This document shows positions 8,675 through 15,940 of a stretch of DNA of 64,000 bases, piece after piece. The position numbers were made by a program, and so were the translations under genes. The notes beneath the pieces were generated by a model. That model saw only the letters and a program-made list of their open reading frames with translations, ran no database searches and was not told where the DNA came from. Each line of letters opens with the position of its first letter. Positions within the stretch are counted from its first letter, which is position 1. Source of the DNA: Streptomyces sp. NBC_00878 (lineage in GTDB: Bacteria > Actinomycetota > Actinomycetes > Streptomycetales > Streptomycetaceae); the NCBI RefSeq assembly GCF_026341515.1, contig NZ_JAPEOK010000001.1, positions 7,564,001 to 7,628,000 on the forward strand. The letters run 5' to 3'.

Positions 8675-9069
8675 GAGGCTGAGGTGGTCTCCTGGGAGCC
8701 GGTGATGGACTCAGGAGCGCCGGGAACGGACTCGCCGGAGCCGTCCGGGCCCCCTGATGACGGCGACCAGGAGAGCTTGACGACGAGATGGCCCTCGACA
8801 GCGCTCTTGGCGATCAACGCGCCCGCCTCCGCGGTGAGTTTCACCCCGAACTCGATCTCCACGGTGTCGGGCTGCAGCGAGCCGTCCCGGAAGACGCGGA
8901 GCGCCGACTCGGCCGCCGCCCGCACCCCGTCCAGAGAGCCCTCGAACGTACGGGCCGCCTGGACCGTCCCGTCCGCGCGCGCGACCAGCCGGGAGCCGGA
9001 CTCGTCCTCGACGCCCTCGACGACGACCACGGCACCGTCGTCGGTCTTGAACTCCACTAAACCGTCCAT
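8671..9069 (-). CDS. Trypco1-like (CU044_2847 family) small protein
   Basis: 132 residues from ATG 9069 (MDGLVEF), preceded by a G-rich ribosome site; the longer frame upstream has no coding character. The protein begins with a beta-rich section (EFKTDDGAVVVVEGVEDESG), then a conserved helix (FEGSLDGVRAAAESALRVF) and VEIEFGVKLTAEAGALIAKSAVEGHLVVKL, the signature of small proteins that co-occur with trypsin-like peptidases in bacterial conflict operons (Trypco1). It is the first gene of the four-gene operon and overlaps the protease start by 4 bp. The biochemical role is unknown; a regulator or substrate of the adjacent protease is the usual inference. Confidence 0.75.
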   Translation of the reverse strand: MDGLVEFKTDDGAVVVVEGVEDESGSRLVARADGTVQAARTFEGSLDGVRAAAESALRVFRDGSLQPDTVEIEFGVKLTAEAGALIAKSAVEGHLVVKLSWSPSSGGPDGSGESVPGAPESITGSQETTSAS

Positions 9070-9077
9070 GGTGCGGC

Positions 9078-9140
9078 AAAACCCCCGTTGAGCGTGACTG
9101 CTGACCCATTGATCGTGACTGTCGACCCACCCATTGTCAC
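9078..9140 (-). promoter_or_regulatory. Tandem direct repeats before the conflict operon
   Basis: Two copies of cgtgactg (9093-9100 and 9114-9121), each followed by a spacer and cgacccat/tgacccattg, with a third partial copy (cccgttg) nearer the start codon. The ~21-25 bp units sit immediately upstream of the ATG at 9069, where an operator or iteron-like site would be expected. No confident -35/-10 pair could be assigned. The rest of 9140-9349 shows nothing recognisable. Confidence 0.4.
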
Positions 9141-9349
9141 GGACGGTGCTTGGCGCTGTCGCGTTTTCCACAGGTCGTACACCGTTCCTCTGGCGGAAAA
9201 CCGCCAGGGCAGCTTCCCGCCAGGCCCGCCGACACCGCCGCAACACCGGCCCCACGACGCGTGGACCGCCCGGCGTCCGTGGGGCCGCCATGGCCGAAAG
9301 TCATACCGAGAGAGGCTTCAGCTCGGCGACGCCGGCGGCGTCAGCGGCG

Positions 9350-10765
9350 TCAGCGGCTCGGCGGCCGCTTCGGTGGCTTCAGCGGTTCAACGATGCCGCG
9401 TACGACACCGAGGTCCAGCAAGTCCTGGGGGCGGATGCGGAGTTGGTCCGCCGTGGCGCGTGCTTCCGACGGTGGTCGCTTGAGGATGGCGGCCGCGAGC
9501 TCGGGGGCGATGACGGAGAAGTAACTGTCGGGCGTGGCCCAGGTGTTGTCCGGTGCGGCGAGGGCCAGTGCGCCGCCCGAGCCGCCCTCGCCGATGAGGA
9601 GCGTGGTGACGGGCGTCCGGGCGGCGGCCACGGCCGCGAACACTTCCGCGATCGCCGCGCCCGCGCCCTGCCGCTCCGCCTCCGCGTCGTTGGCGGCACC
9701 CGGGGTGTCCACCAACGTCAGTACGGGGATACGGAGTCGGTCCGCGAGCCTGATCAGCCGGGTGGCGGTGCGGTAGCCGGCGGGACGGGTGGCGGTGCCT
9801 GTCTGGGCGGCGTAGGCGATCGTACGGCCGTCCTCCGCCCAGGTGCCGAAACCGCAGAGCAGCCCGTCGTCGGTACCGCCGCAGCGGTCGCCGCTGATCG
9901 CGGCACGGTGGGTGAAGCATGTGTCCAAGTAGGCGGTGGCGCGGGGGCGTTGGGGGGAGCGGGCGTTGTGTACCGCCTCCCAGCCGGTGGCGGGGAGGCC
10001 GGTGTCGGCCAGGGCGGGCGGAGGCGGGGCGGCCTCGGACGAGGGGCGGCTCAGCAGGCGCACCCAGAGCGCCAGCGTCTCCCGCAACTCCTCCTGGGGG
10101 ACCACCGCGTCGACCGCTCCCGCCGCCAGCTGGGACTCCGCCGTGTACGCCGCCGGGTCGGCCTCGGGCGGTCGTACCCGCGAGCCCGCGAAGCCCACCT
10201 GGGCGCCCGGGAGCGCGAGGACGACATCGGCGCCCGCGCCCAGGGTGGCCCAGCCGCCGCCGGTCGTGGGGTCGCGCAGGACCGCGATCTGCGGCAGCCC
10301 GGCCGCCCGGGTGAGCGCCGACTGCCGTGCCACACGCTGGAGTTGGACCAGCGCGCGCATGCCCTCCTGCATACGGCTGCCGCCCGTGGCGACGAGGGAG
10401 ACGACCGGGAGCCGGTGCTCGCGCGCATGGGCGTACGCGGCCTCCAGCCGGTCACCCGTACGCTCGCCCAGCGATCCGCCGAGGAAGCCGAACTCGAAGG
10501 AGATCAGCACGGCCGGAACCGTACCGAGGACGGCGGTCCCGCAGACGACCGACTCCTCCTCACCCGTACGGGCGGTGGCGCGGGCGCGCGAGGCGTCGTA
10601 ACCCTGCCAGGACAGGGGCCCGTCCGGCCGCCCGTACTGCCTCGGGGGGCCTACGGGGCTTGCGGGGCCTACGGGTCTTGCGGGGCCGGTCAGTTCGGTG
10701 AACTCGGACGTGACGAGGGCGATCGCCTCGCGGGCCGTGTAGCGCGGCGGGACTGCCTCAGTCAT
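9350..10765 (-). CDS. Acyl-CoA carboxylase carboxyltransferase-like protein (beta-alpha fusion)
   Basis: 471 residues with the two crotonase-like halves of a carboxyltransferase in one chain. The beta-like half (about 40-240) holds EFGFLGGSLGERTGDRL, ATGGSRMQEGM and TTGGGWATLGAGAD; the alpha-like half (about 270-465) holds LVDTPGAANDAEAERQG and IGEGGSGGALALA. No zinc finger is present. It overlaps the matB start region by 8 bp and belongs to a malonate cluster that has no MatA-type malonyl-CoA decarboxylase. Possible roles: moving or removing the malonyl carboxyl group (decarboxylase, as MdcD/MdcE do in malonate decarboxylase) or a normal acyl-CoA carboxylase beta subunit. The fold is certain, the reaction is inferred. 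Confidence 0.8.
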   Translation of the reverse strand: MTEAVPPRYTAREAIALVTSEFTELTGPARPVGPASPVGPPRQYGRPDGPLSWQGYDASRARATARTGEEESVVCGTAVLGTVPAVLISFEFGFLGGSLGERTGDRLEAAYAHAREHRLPVVSLVATGGSRMQEGMRALVQLQRVARQSALTRAAGLPQIAVLRDPTTGGGWATLGAGADVVLALPGAQVGFAGSRVRPPEADPAAYTAESQLAAGAVDAVVPQEELRETLALWVRLLSRPSSEAAPPPPALADTGLPATGWEAVHNARSPQRPRATAYLDTCFTHRAAISGDRCGGTDDGLLCGFGTWAEDGRTIAYAAQTGTATRPAGYRTATRLIRLADRLRIPVLTLVDTPGAANDAEAERQGAGAAIAEVFAAVAAARTPVTTLLIGEGGSGGALALAAPDNTWATPDSYFSVIAPELAAAILKRPPSEARATADQLRIRPQDLLDLGVVRGIVEPLKPPKRPPSR

Positions 10766-12248
10766 GGGCCAGCGCGCGCTTCATGATCTTGCCCATGTCG
10801 TTGCGGGGCAGGGTGTCGAGGTAGTGGACGACGCGGGGTCGCTTGTGGGGCGCGAGGCGGTGGGCCACGTGGTTCGCCAACTCGTCGGCGGGCGGTGGTG
10901 ATTGGGGATCGGCGGGCACGATCCACGCCACGATGCGCTCGCCCAGGTCGGCGTCCGGCTCACCGGTGACCGCGGCCTCCCGTACGCCCCGGTGCTCCAG
11001 GAGCGCGTTCTCGATCTCGCCCGCCCCGATCTTGTAACCGCCGCTCTTGATCAGGTCGGTGGCCTTGCGGCCGACGATGCGTACGTATCCGTCGGGGTCG
11101 CGCACCGCCATGTCGCCGGTGCGGAACCAGCCGTCCTCGGTGAAGGCCGCCGCCGTCGCCTCGGGCCGGTTCAGGTACTCGGTGAAGAGGTTCGGCCCGC
11201 GGACCTGGATCTCGCCCACGGTCTCCCCGTCGTACGCCTCGACGGCCGTCGTCCCGTCCTCCTCCGTCAGCCGTAGCTCGACCCCCGGCAGCGGGACGCC
11301 GACCGTGCCCGCGCGCGGCTCCCCGTCGGCGCGGACGCTGGTGTTCATGAGAGTCTCCGTCATCCCGTACCGCTCGATGACCCGCCGCCCGGTCGCTTCC
11401 GCGATCCGCTCGTGGTCGTGCACGGGCAGGGCGGCCGACCCCGACACGAGCAGCCGCGCCCTGGCCAGGGCCTTCGCGAGCGCGGGGTCGTCCGGCAGGG
11501 ACTCCGCGATCCGGTGGTACATCGTCGGCACCCCGAACAGCATGGTGGCGCCCTCGCTCAACTCCCTTGCCACGCCCGCCGTTTCGAAGCGACCGAGATG
11601 CCGTACGGATCCGCCGCGGCGCAACGGGCCGAGGATGCCCAGGATCAGGCCGTGCACGTGGAAGAGGGGGAGACCGTGTACGAGTACGTCGTCGCCGGTC
11701 CACGCCCAGGCGTCCGCGAGGGCGTCGAGGCTGGTGGCGATGGCCCGGCGGGGGATGACGGCGCCCTTCGGGGGGCCGGTGGTGCCGGAGGTGTAGACGA
11801 TGAGGGCGGGGGATTCGGGGGCGAGGTCGGGGGCGCCGGGGGCAGGGATGCCTGTGCTGGTGCTGGTGCTGGTGTCGATGTCGAGGCGTTCCAACGCGCT
11901 GAGTGCAGGCGGGAGTTGGTCGCCCGGTGCCGCGAGGACGAGTGACGGGGCGCTGTCCGACACCATGTGGCCCAGCTCGCTCTCGCCCGACTTCGGGTTG
12001 AGCGGTACGGCGGGGACGCCGGCCAGCAGCGCCGCGACCACGGCGACGGCGGTCTCCAGGGTGGGGGTGGCCCAGACGGCGACCCGGCCCGCCTCCGTGA
12101 CACGAGCGGCGAGCGGGGAGGCGGTGGCGGTGGCCGCGAGTTCGCCGTACGTCAGGGAGCGGTCGCCGAAGCGCAGGGCGGGCCGGTGCGCGCCGGCGCC
12201 GTCCGGGTCCGTCTGGGCCTCGGTCAGGGCCGGGAAGAGAGGGGACAC
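10758..12248 (-). CDS. matB: Malonyl-CoA synthetase (MatB-like acyl-CoA ligase)
   Basis: 496 residues, an ANL-superfamily ligase that makes malonyl-CoA from malonate, CoA and ATP in the cytoplasm. The phosphate-binding loop is YTSGTTGPPKGAV (about 160-172), the adenylate motif YGMTETLM (about 295), the hinge WFRTGDMAVRDPDGYVRIVGR (split as WFRTGDMA and GYVRIVGR), and the catalytic lysine is in RNDMGKIMKR near the C-terminus. Length and N-terminus (MSPLFPAL) fit the characterised S. coelicolor MatB, which sits in the same kind of cluster. The product feeds fatty-acid and polyketide synthesis. The carrier gene lies upstream and the carboxyltransferase gene downstream on the same strand. Confidence 0.88.
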   Translation of the reverse strand: MSPLFPALTEAQTDPDGAGAHRPALRFGDRSLTYGELAATATASPLAARVTEAGRVAVWATPTLETAVAVVAALLAGVPAVPLNPKSGESELGHMVSDSAPSLVLAAPGDQLPPALSALERLDIDTSTSTSTGIPAPGAPDLAPESPALIVYTSGTTGPPKGAVIPRRAIATSLDALADAWAWTGDDVLVHGLPLFHVHGLILGILGPLRRGGSVRHLGRFETAGVARELSEGATMLFGVPTMYHRIAESLPDDPALAKALARARLLVSGSAALPVHDHERIAEATGRRVIERYGMTETLMNTSVRADGEPRAGTVGVPLPGVELRLTEEDGTTAVEAYDGETVGEIQVRGPNLFTEYLNRPEATAAAFTEDGWFRTGDMAVRDPDGYVRIVGRKATDLIKSGGYKIGAGEIENALLEHRGVREAAVTGEPDADLGERIVAWIVPADPQSPPPADELANHVAHRLAPHKRPRVVHYLDTLPRNDMGKIMKRALAHD

Positions 12249-12365
12249 GCGTCGTACTCCTTAGCCGTTCGTCTTCGTTCTGGTCGTGCGTTCTGGTTGT
12301 GCGTTCTCGTCGTTCGTGTTCGTTGTTCGTGTTCGTTGTTCGTCGAAAGCCGCCAGGCGCCGGTG

Positions 12366-13811
12366 TCAGCCCCAGTGGGGTACCACCAGCGCGAGCCACA
12401 CCACGGCGGGCACCACAGCCACCACAACCCCTCCGTACACCATCAACTGCCGGAAGAAACGTTCCCGGTCGACGCCGGGTGCCGCCGCGAGCACCAACGC
12501 TCCGTTCGTCGAGAACGGGCTCACGTCCACCACCGTCGCCGACACCGCGAGCGCCGCCACCATGCCGACCGCCCCGATCTCGCCCTGCGCCAGGAACGGC
12601 ACCGCCAACGGGATCAGCGCCCCCATGATGCCGACGGACGAGGCGAACGCGGAGACCAGCGCGCCGATGTAGCAGAGGAGTACGGCGGACAGCAGTGGGA
12701 CGCCGATGTCGCTGACGCCCTCGCCGGCCCAGTCGATCGTGCCCATCTCGTCCAGCACGCCGACGTACGTCAGCACACCGCAGATCAGCAGGACCGTAGG
12801 CCAGGCGATCTGGGTGACGGCGGTACGGCTGTCCTCCGGCCAGAAGGTGCTGAGCAGGACGGCGAGGGTGATGGAGGTGAGGCCGGCGTCCAGGTCGAAG
12901 GCGAGTACGGCGACGACCAGGGCGACGAGGGCGGCGAGGGTGGCCATACGGGCGGGGTTGAGCCGGGTGGTGTCGTCCTCGGGCCCTTCTGCACGGTCCT
13001 CGGGCGCGCTCTTCGCGTCGGCGTCGGGGCCGGGGCCGGGGTCGGAAACGGTGTCGGCGCCCGCGCTCGCCGACGACGCGGCCGGGACCGCCGAAGTTGC
13101 CACCGAAGACGCCGAGGAAGGAGCTGCCGAGGAAGGAACGGAGGAAGACGCCGAGGAAGAAGAGGAAGAAGCCGAGACCGAGGCTGTCTCCGTGACCGAG
13201 TCGTCGTTGCGCAGCTTCAGCCCGCCGAACAGCACGAACACCACCGCCGCGATCACGAGGTTGACGACGAGCGAGGCGAGGAACAGCGCGATCTCGTTGC
13301 CGGGCAGCTTCTCGCGCTCGACGATGCCGTTGACGATCGTCCCGTAGATGCTGATCGGGGAGAAACCGCCGCCCTGCGCGCCGTGCACCACCATCGCGCC
13401 CATCAGCAGCGGGCTGATGTGGTACCGCGCGGCGAAGCTCAGCGCGATCGGCGCCACGATGGCGACGGCGGCCGGGCTGACCGCGCCGATCGCGGTGAGC
13501 GCGCCCGTCAGCACGAACATCACCCAGGGGATCAGTACGACCCGCCCGCGCACAAGCCGGATCGAGGCGTGCACCAGCCAGTCGGTGGTGCCGTTGGCGC
13601 GGGCGATCGCGAACAGATACGTCACGCCGACGAGTACGACGAAGAGGGCGCCGGGAAAACCGGCGAAGATCTTGTCGGCGTCGAGGTCCGCGACGAGTTC
13701 GCCGACTCCGAAGGCGGCGGCGAAGGCGAGGGCGCCCATGTTGATGGAGCGGGTGGTGGCGATCACGAACACCACGACGAGCACGAGGATCGAAATCAGT
13801 TCGGCGGACAT
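12366..13811 (-). CDS. MatC-like dicarboxylate (malonate) carrier
   Basis: 481 residues with about 11-12 membrane segments in two related halves, of the ArsB/NhaD-CitMHS-MatC type. Helix-breaking motifs typical of the fold occur in both halves (GAVSPAAVAIVAP with HGAQGGGFSPISIYGTIV, and VDVSPFSTNGALVL). A long Ser/Ala-rich cytoplasmic loop (about 212-275) of very low complexity separates the halves. It lies first in the matB operon and is transcribed away from the GntR gene. Expected role: malonate or related dicarboxylate uptake. The carrier family is clear; the substrate is inferred from the neighbours. Confidence 0.8.
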   Translation of the reverse strand: MSAELISILVLVVVFVIATTRSINMGALAFAAAFGVGELVADLDADKIFAGFPGALFVVLVGVTYLFAIARANGTTDWLVHASIRLVRGRVVLIPWVMFVLTGALTAIGAVSPAAVAIVAPIALSFAARYHISPLLMGAMVVHGAQGGGFSPISIYGTIVNGIVEREKLPGNEIALFLASLVVNLVIAAVVFVLFGGLKLRNDDSVTETASVSASSSSSSASSSVPSSAAPSSASSVATSAVPAASSASAGADTVSDPGPGPDADAKSAPEDRAEGPEDDTTRLNPARMATLAALVALVVAVLAFDLDAGLTSITLAVLLSTFWPEDSRTAVTQIAWPTVLLICGVLTYVGVLDEMGTIDWAGEGVSDIGVPLLSAVLLCYIGALVSAFASSVGIMGALIPLAVPFLAQGEIGAVGMVAALAVSATVVDVSPFSTNGALVLAAAPGVDRERFFRQLMVYGGVVVAVVPAVVWLALVVPHWG

Positions 13812-13854
13812 ACGGGCTCCCGTCTTTGGGTCCCTTGTCGAGCGGGCGGCCGGT

Positions 13855-13970
13855 GGGGTGACCGGTGAGACGACCGGTGGGGCGACTGGTGGGGCGGCCG
13901 GCGGGGTGACCGGTGGAGTGGCTGATTGGCCAAGTGACTAAGTGACCAAGTGACCAAGTGACCAAGTGGC
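13855..13970. repeat. Short tandem repeats in a divergent promoter region
   Basis: Two simple arrays: variants of ccggtgggg(c/t)ga around 13855-13920 and about four copies of the 9-mer agtgaccaa at 13931-13969. They lie between the carrier and gntR starts. The rest of this 353-bp gap holds the operator-like repeats described separately. Confidence 0.6.
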
Positions 13971-14102
13971 TGAACCACATTGGGCGGTGCTCGTGGAGAG
14001 CGTCAAGAGAAGTGACGAAATTGGCTCAGCCACTCATCCACTGGTCCACTTCTCCACAGAGCCGCTGAGCCGGTCACCCTCGGTGTTACGCTGCGCCGCA
14101 GG

Positions 14103-14140
14103 GGGACGAACCACCCGCAACAGGTGGGACGAACCACCCG
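14103..14140 (+). promoter_or_regulatory. Candidate GntR operator: two 15-bp direct repeats
   Basis: GGGACGAACCACCCG occurs at 14103-14117 and again at 14126-14140, a 23-bp period (about two helical turns). The second copy is part of a dyad, GGTGG at 14123 pairing with CCACC at 14134. The site lies 25-60 bp before the gntR start, between the divergent mat genes and gntR, so autoregulation and control of the mat operon are likely. Judged by eye. Confidence 0.5.
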
Positions 14141-14164
14141 TAAGAGGCGACAAGGGGGACGGGC

Positions 14165-14887
14165 ATGACCGACGCACTGCGCCCGATGACGGCCAAGCCG
14201 CGCCTGTACGAGCAGGTCCTCGACCGGCTGCGCAGTTACGCGGCGGAGGGCGGTCTGGGTGCCGGCGACCGCCTCCCGCCCGAGCGCGACCTGGCGGCGC
14301 GCCTCGGTGTCAGCCGTGCCTCCGTGAAGCAGGCGATCGTCGTCCTGGAGGTGCAGGGCCTGGTCGAGGTCCGCCACGGCGGCGGCACCTACCTGGTCCG
14401 CGACACCCTCGACGCCGAACCGGTGGACCAACTCGTCGACCGCCGCCGCCGGTTGCCCGACGTGCTCGACGCCCGCGAGGCCCTGGAGACCAAGCTCGCC
14501 GAACTGGCCGCCGAGCGTCGCACCGACGAGGACGTCGCCGCGATGGACTCAGCCCTCGCGCACATGCGGACCGAGATCGCGGAGGGCGCACACGGCGTGG
14601 AGGGCGACCGCCTCTTCCATGCGGCGGTCACGGCCGCCGCGCACAGCGGCATCCTCGCCGAGTTCATGCGCTCCATCGCCGACCAGATCACCGAGAGCCG
14701 CCACGAGTCACTGCGCCAGCCGGGCCGCCCCACGCGTTCCCTCACCCAGCACCGCGCCATCTTCGACGCGATCGTGGCCCAGCAGCCGGGCCGTGCCGCC
14801 ACCGCGATGCGCCGACACGTACAGACGGTGGCGAGGGTACGACTGCTGGACTGGGACCCGGAGGAGAACGACGAGCAGGGGCTTTGA
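14165..14887 (+). CDS. GntR-family regulator, FadR subgroup, of the malonate cluster
   Basis: 240 residues. N-terminal winged helix (YEQVLDRLRSYAAEGGLGAGDRLPPERDLAARLGVSR, split as YEQVLDRLRSYAA and LPPERDLAARLGVSR) followed by an all-helical FCD effector domain whose metal/ligand motif residues are spread over LALHADHRLFHAAVTAAAHS-like segments (seen: GDRLFHAAVTAAAHSG and LTQHRAIFDAI). Start at ATG 14165 after AAGGGGGAC. It is transcribed divergently from the carrier gene, the usual place for a malonate-responsive regulator (MatR/MdcY type). Its last 20 codons and ~28 bp beyond the stop are copied at 15796-15885. Confidence 0.85.
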   Translation: MTDALRPMTAKPRLYEQVLDRLRSYAAEGGLGAGDRLPPERDLAARLGVSRASVKQAIVVLEVQGLVEVRHGGGTYLVRDTLDAEPVDQLVDRRRRLPDVLDAREALETKLAELAAERRTDEDVAAMDSALAHMRTEIAEGAHGVEGDRLFHAAVTAAAHSGILAEFMRSIADQITESRHESLRQPGRPTRSLTQHRAIFDAIVAQQPGRAATAMRRHVQTVARVRLLDWDPEENDEQGL

Positions 14888-14941
14888 GGGCGGTGGTGAC
14901 GAACAGGCGCTCCGGCAGCCCCAGTACGTCTTGGGTCACCT

Positions 14942-15090
14942 CCCAAGCTCAGCCCTGAACAGGCCGATCTCGCACGCCAGATGCACGCTGCGGGCCACCC
15001 CGCCCCAGCCTCGCCGCCATGCTCAAGGTCGCGACATCGACCATCTACCGCCTCGTACGGCACACCCCGACGCCGTCGATGACTGAGCGG
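14942..15090 (+). pseudogene. Relic of a serine recombinase C-terminal HTH
   Basis: One frame reads KLSPEQADLARQMHAAGHP (from 14945); the next frame continues AAMLKVATSTIYRLVRH (from about 15013). Joined, they match the terminal helix-turn-helix of resolvase/invertase proteins (LTPEQ...ARxLxxxG...IAxxLGVSxxTVYRxL). A frameshift separates the halves and no catalytic domain remains, so this is a fragment of a lost mobile-element gene. Confidence 0.5.
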
Positions 15091-15119
15091 CCGGCACACC
15101 ACCCCCTTCGGGCACGGGC

Positions 15120-15659
15120 TCAAGCGGACGGCGTGACCGGGGGCCGCTGGCCGAGCCACTGCTCGGCGTCCCAGGCCCGGAACCGCTCTACCTCGGTGAA
15201 CCCCAGCTTTGCCGCGAGGCGCATCGAGCCGACGTTGGCGGTCTGGGTGGTGAGCACCACCGGCTCGCCGGGAAGGACGCCGTCGAACCAGTCGAGTGCC
15301 GCCGCGCACGCCTCGGCGGCATACCCGAATCCCCACGCCCGCGGCAGGAACAGGTAGCCGAGATCGGCCGTCCCCGTGGCAGCCGGGCGACTGTGCCCCG
15401 TTGCTCTCCTGAGCAGGATCTGGCCGATCATCGCCCCGTCGAGATCAACGACGAAACTCCCGGGCCACCGCTCGGGCACCGCGGGCATCTCGCACTCAAG
15501 CTCGTCACGCGGGCGGGGGCCGCCGAGGTAGGTGTGCACCTCTGGCGACGCCAGCAACTCGATGAACGCCGCACGGTCCCGGGCCTCGGACTCGCGGAGC
15601 ACGAGCCGCTCGGTCTTGATCGGGGCAGGTGGCCAGGTGACGGGCCCTAGTTCGGTCAT
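15120..15659 (-). CDS. GNAT N-acetyltransferase (RimJ/RimL type)
   Basis: 179 residues from ATG 15659 (MTELGPVTWPP); 18 further in-frame codons upstream lack conserved character. TERLVLRESEARDRAAF at the N-terminus and LGYLFLPRAWGFGYAAEA, the acetyl-CoA loop (here RAWGFGYA in place of RxxGxGxA), define the RimJ/L-like GNAT group, followed by TQTANVGSMRLAAKLGF. It should acetylate an amine or a protein N-terminus; the substrate cannot be told. It stands alone between decayed sequences. Confidence 0.85.
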   Translation of the reverse strand: MTELGPVTWPPAPIKTERLVLRESEARDRAAFIELLASPEVHTYLGGPRPRDELECEMPAVPERWPGSFVVDLDGAMIGQILLRRATGHSRPAATGTADLGYLFLPRAWGFGYAAEACAAALDWFDGVLPGEPVVLTTQTANVGSMRLAAKLGFTEVERFRAWDAEQWLGQRPPVTPSA

Positions 15660-15710
15660 GGCGGGCAACCTATCGCGCACCCGCAAACGGGCCTTCACCA
15701 CGTCCAAAGC

Positions 15711-15772
15711 CACAGCAGATAGCGGTCGCCGACGAGGGCGTCGTGCAGCCGCACGTCGGGGGTCGGGGCGGG
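15711..15772 (-). pseudogene. PP2C phosphatase gene fragment
   Basis: About 60 bp closely match 20411-20472 within the MerR-PP2C gene, sharing cacagcagatagcggtcgcc and cgagggcgtcgtg. On the minus strand it reads PDVRLHDALVGDRYLLW, compared with PDLRLHDALAGDRYLLC in the intact protein. Nothing else of the gene is present, so it is a stranded fragment. Confidence 0.6.
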
Positions 15773-15795
15773 GGTGGACCCGCCGCCCGTCAGTT

Positions 15796-15885
15796 AGACG
15801 GTGGCGAGGGTGCGACTGCTGGACTGGGACGCGGAGGAGAACGACGAAGAGGGACCTTGACAGTCGCAGTGACGAACAGACGCTC
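15796..15885 (+). pseudogene. Partial duplicate of the 3' end of the GntR gene
   Basis: About 90 bp match 14823-14912. The duplicate reads TVARVRLLDWDAEENDEEGP then stop, against TVARVRLLDWDPEENDEQGL then stop in the intact regulator, and similarity continues about 28 bp past the stop (gtgacgaacag). A stop codon directly precedes it. This is a true DNA-level duplication, since the downstream non-coding part is conserved. Confidence 0.75.
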
Positions 15886-15940
15886 TGACGGCCGTAGTCA
15901 AGGGACGGCCGCAGCCAGAGCGAAGTTAGGATCCCCTGTC

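Noticed and set aside
9140..9349. Coding extension of the Trypco1-like gene to 9291
   Set aside because: The upstream 74 codons lack conservation-like features, and ATG 9069 has the better start context.
11967..13868. 633-codon plus-strand ORF opposite the carrier
   Set aside because: Shadow; His/Asp/Arg-rich and without domains.
10960..13980. 1006-codon minus-strand ORF across matB and the carrier
   Set aside because: Out-of-frame shadow of two genes with well-defined families; composition is Arg/Gly-rich.
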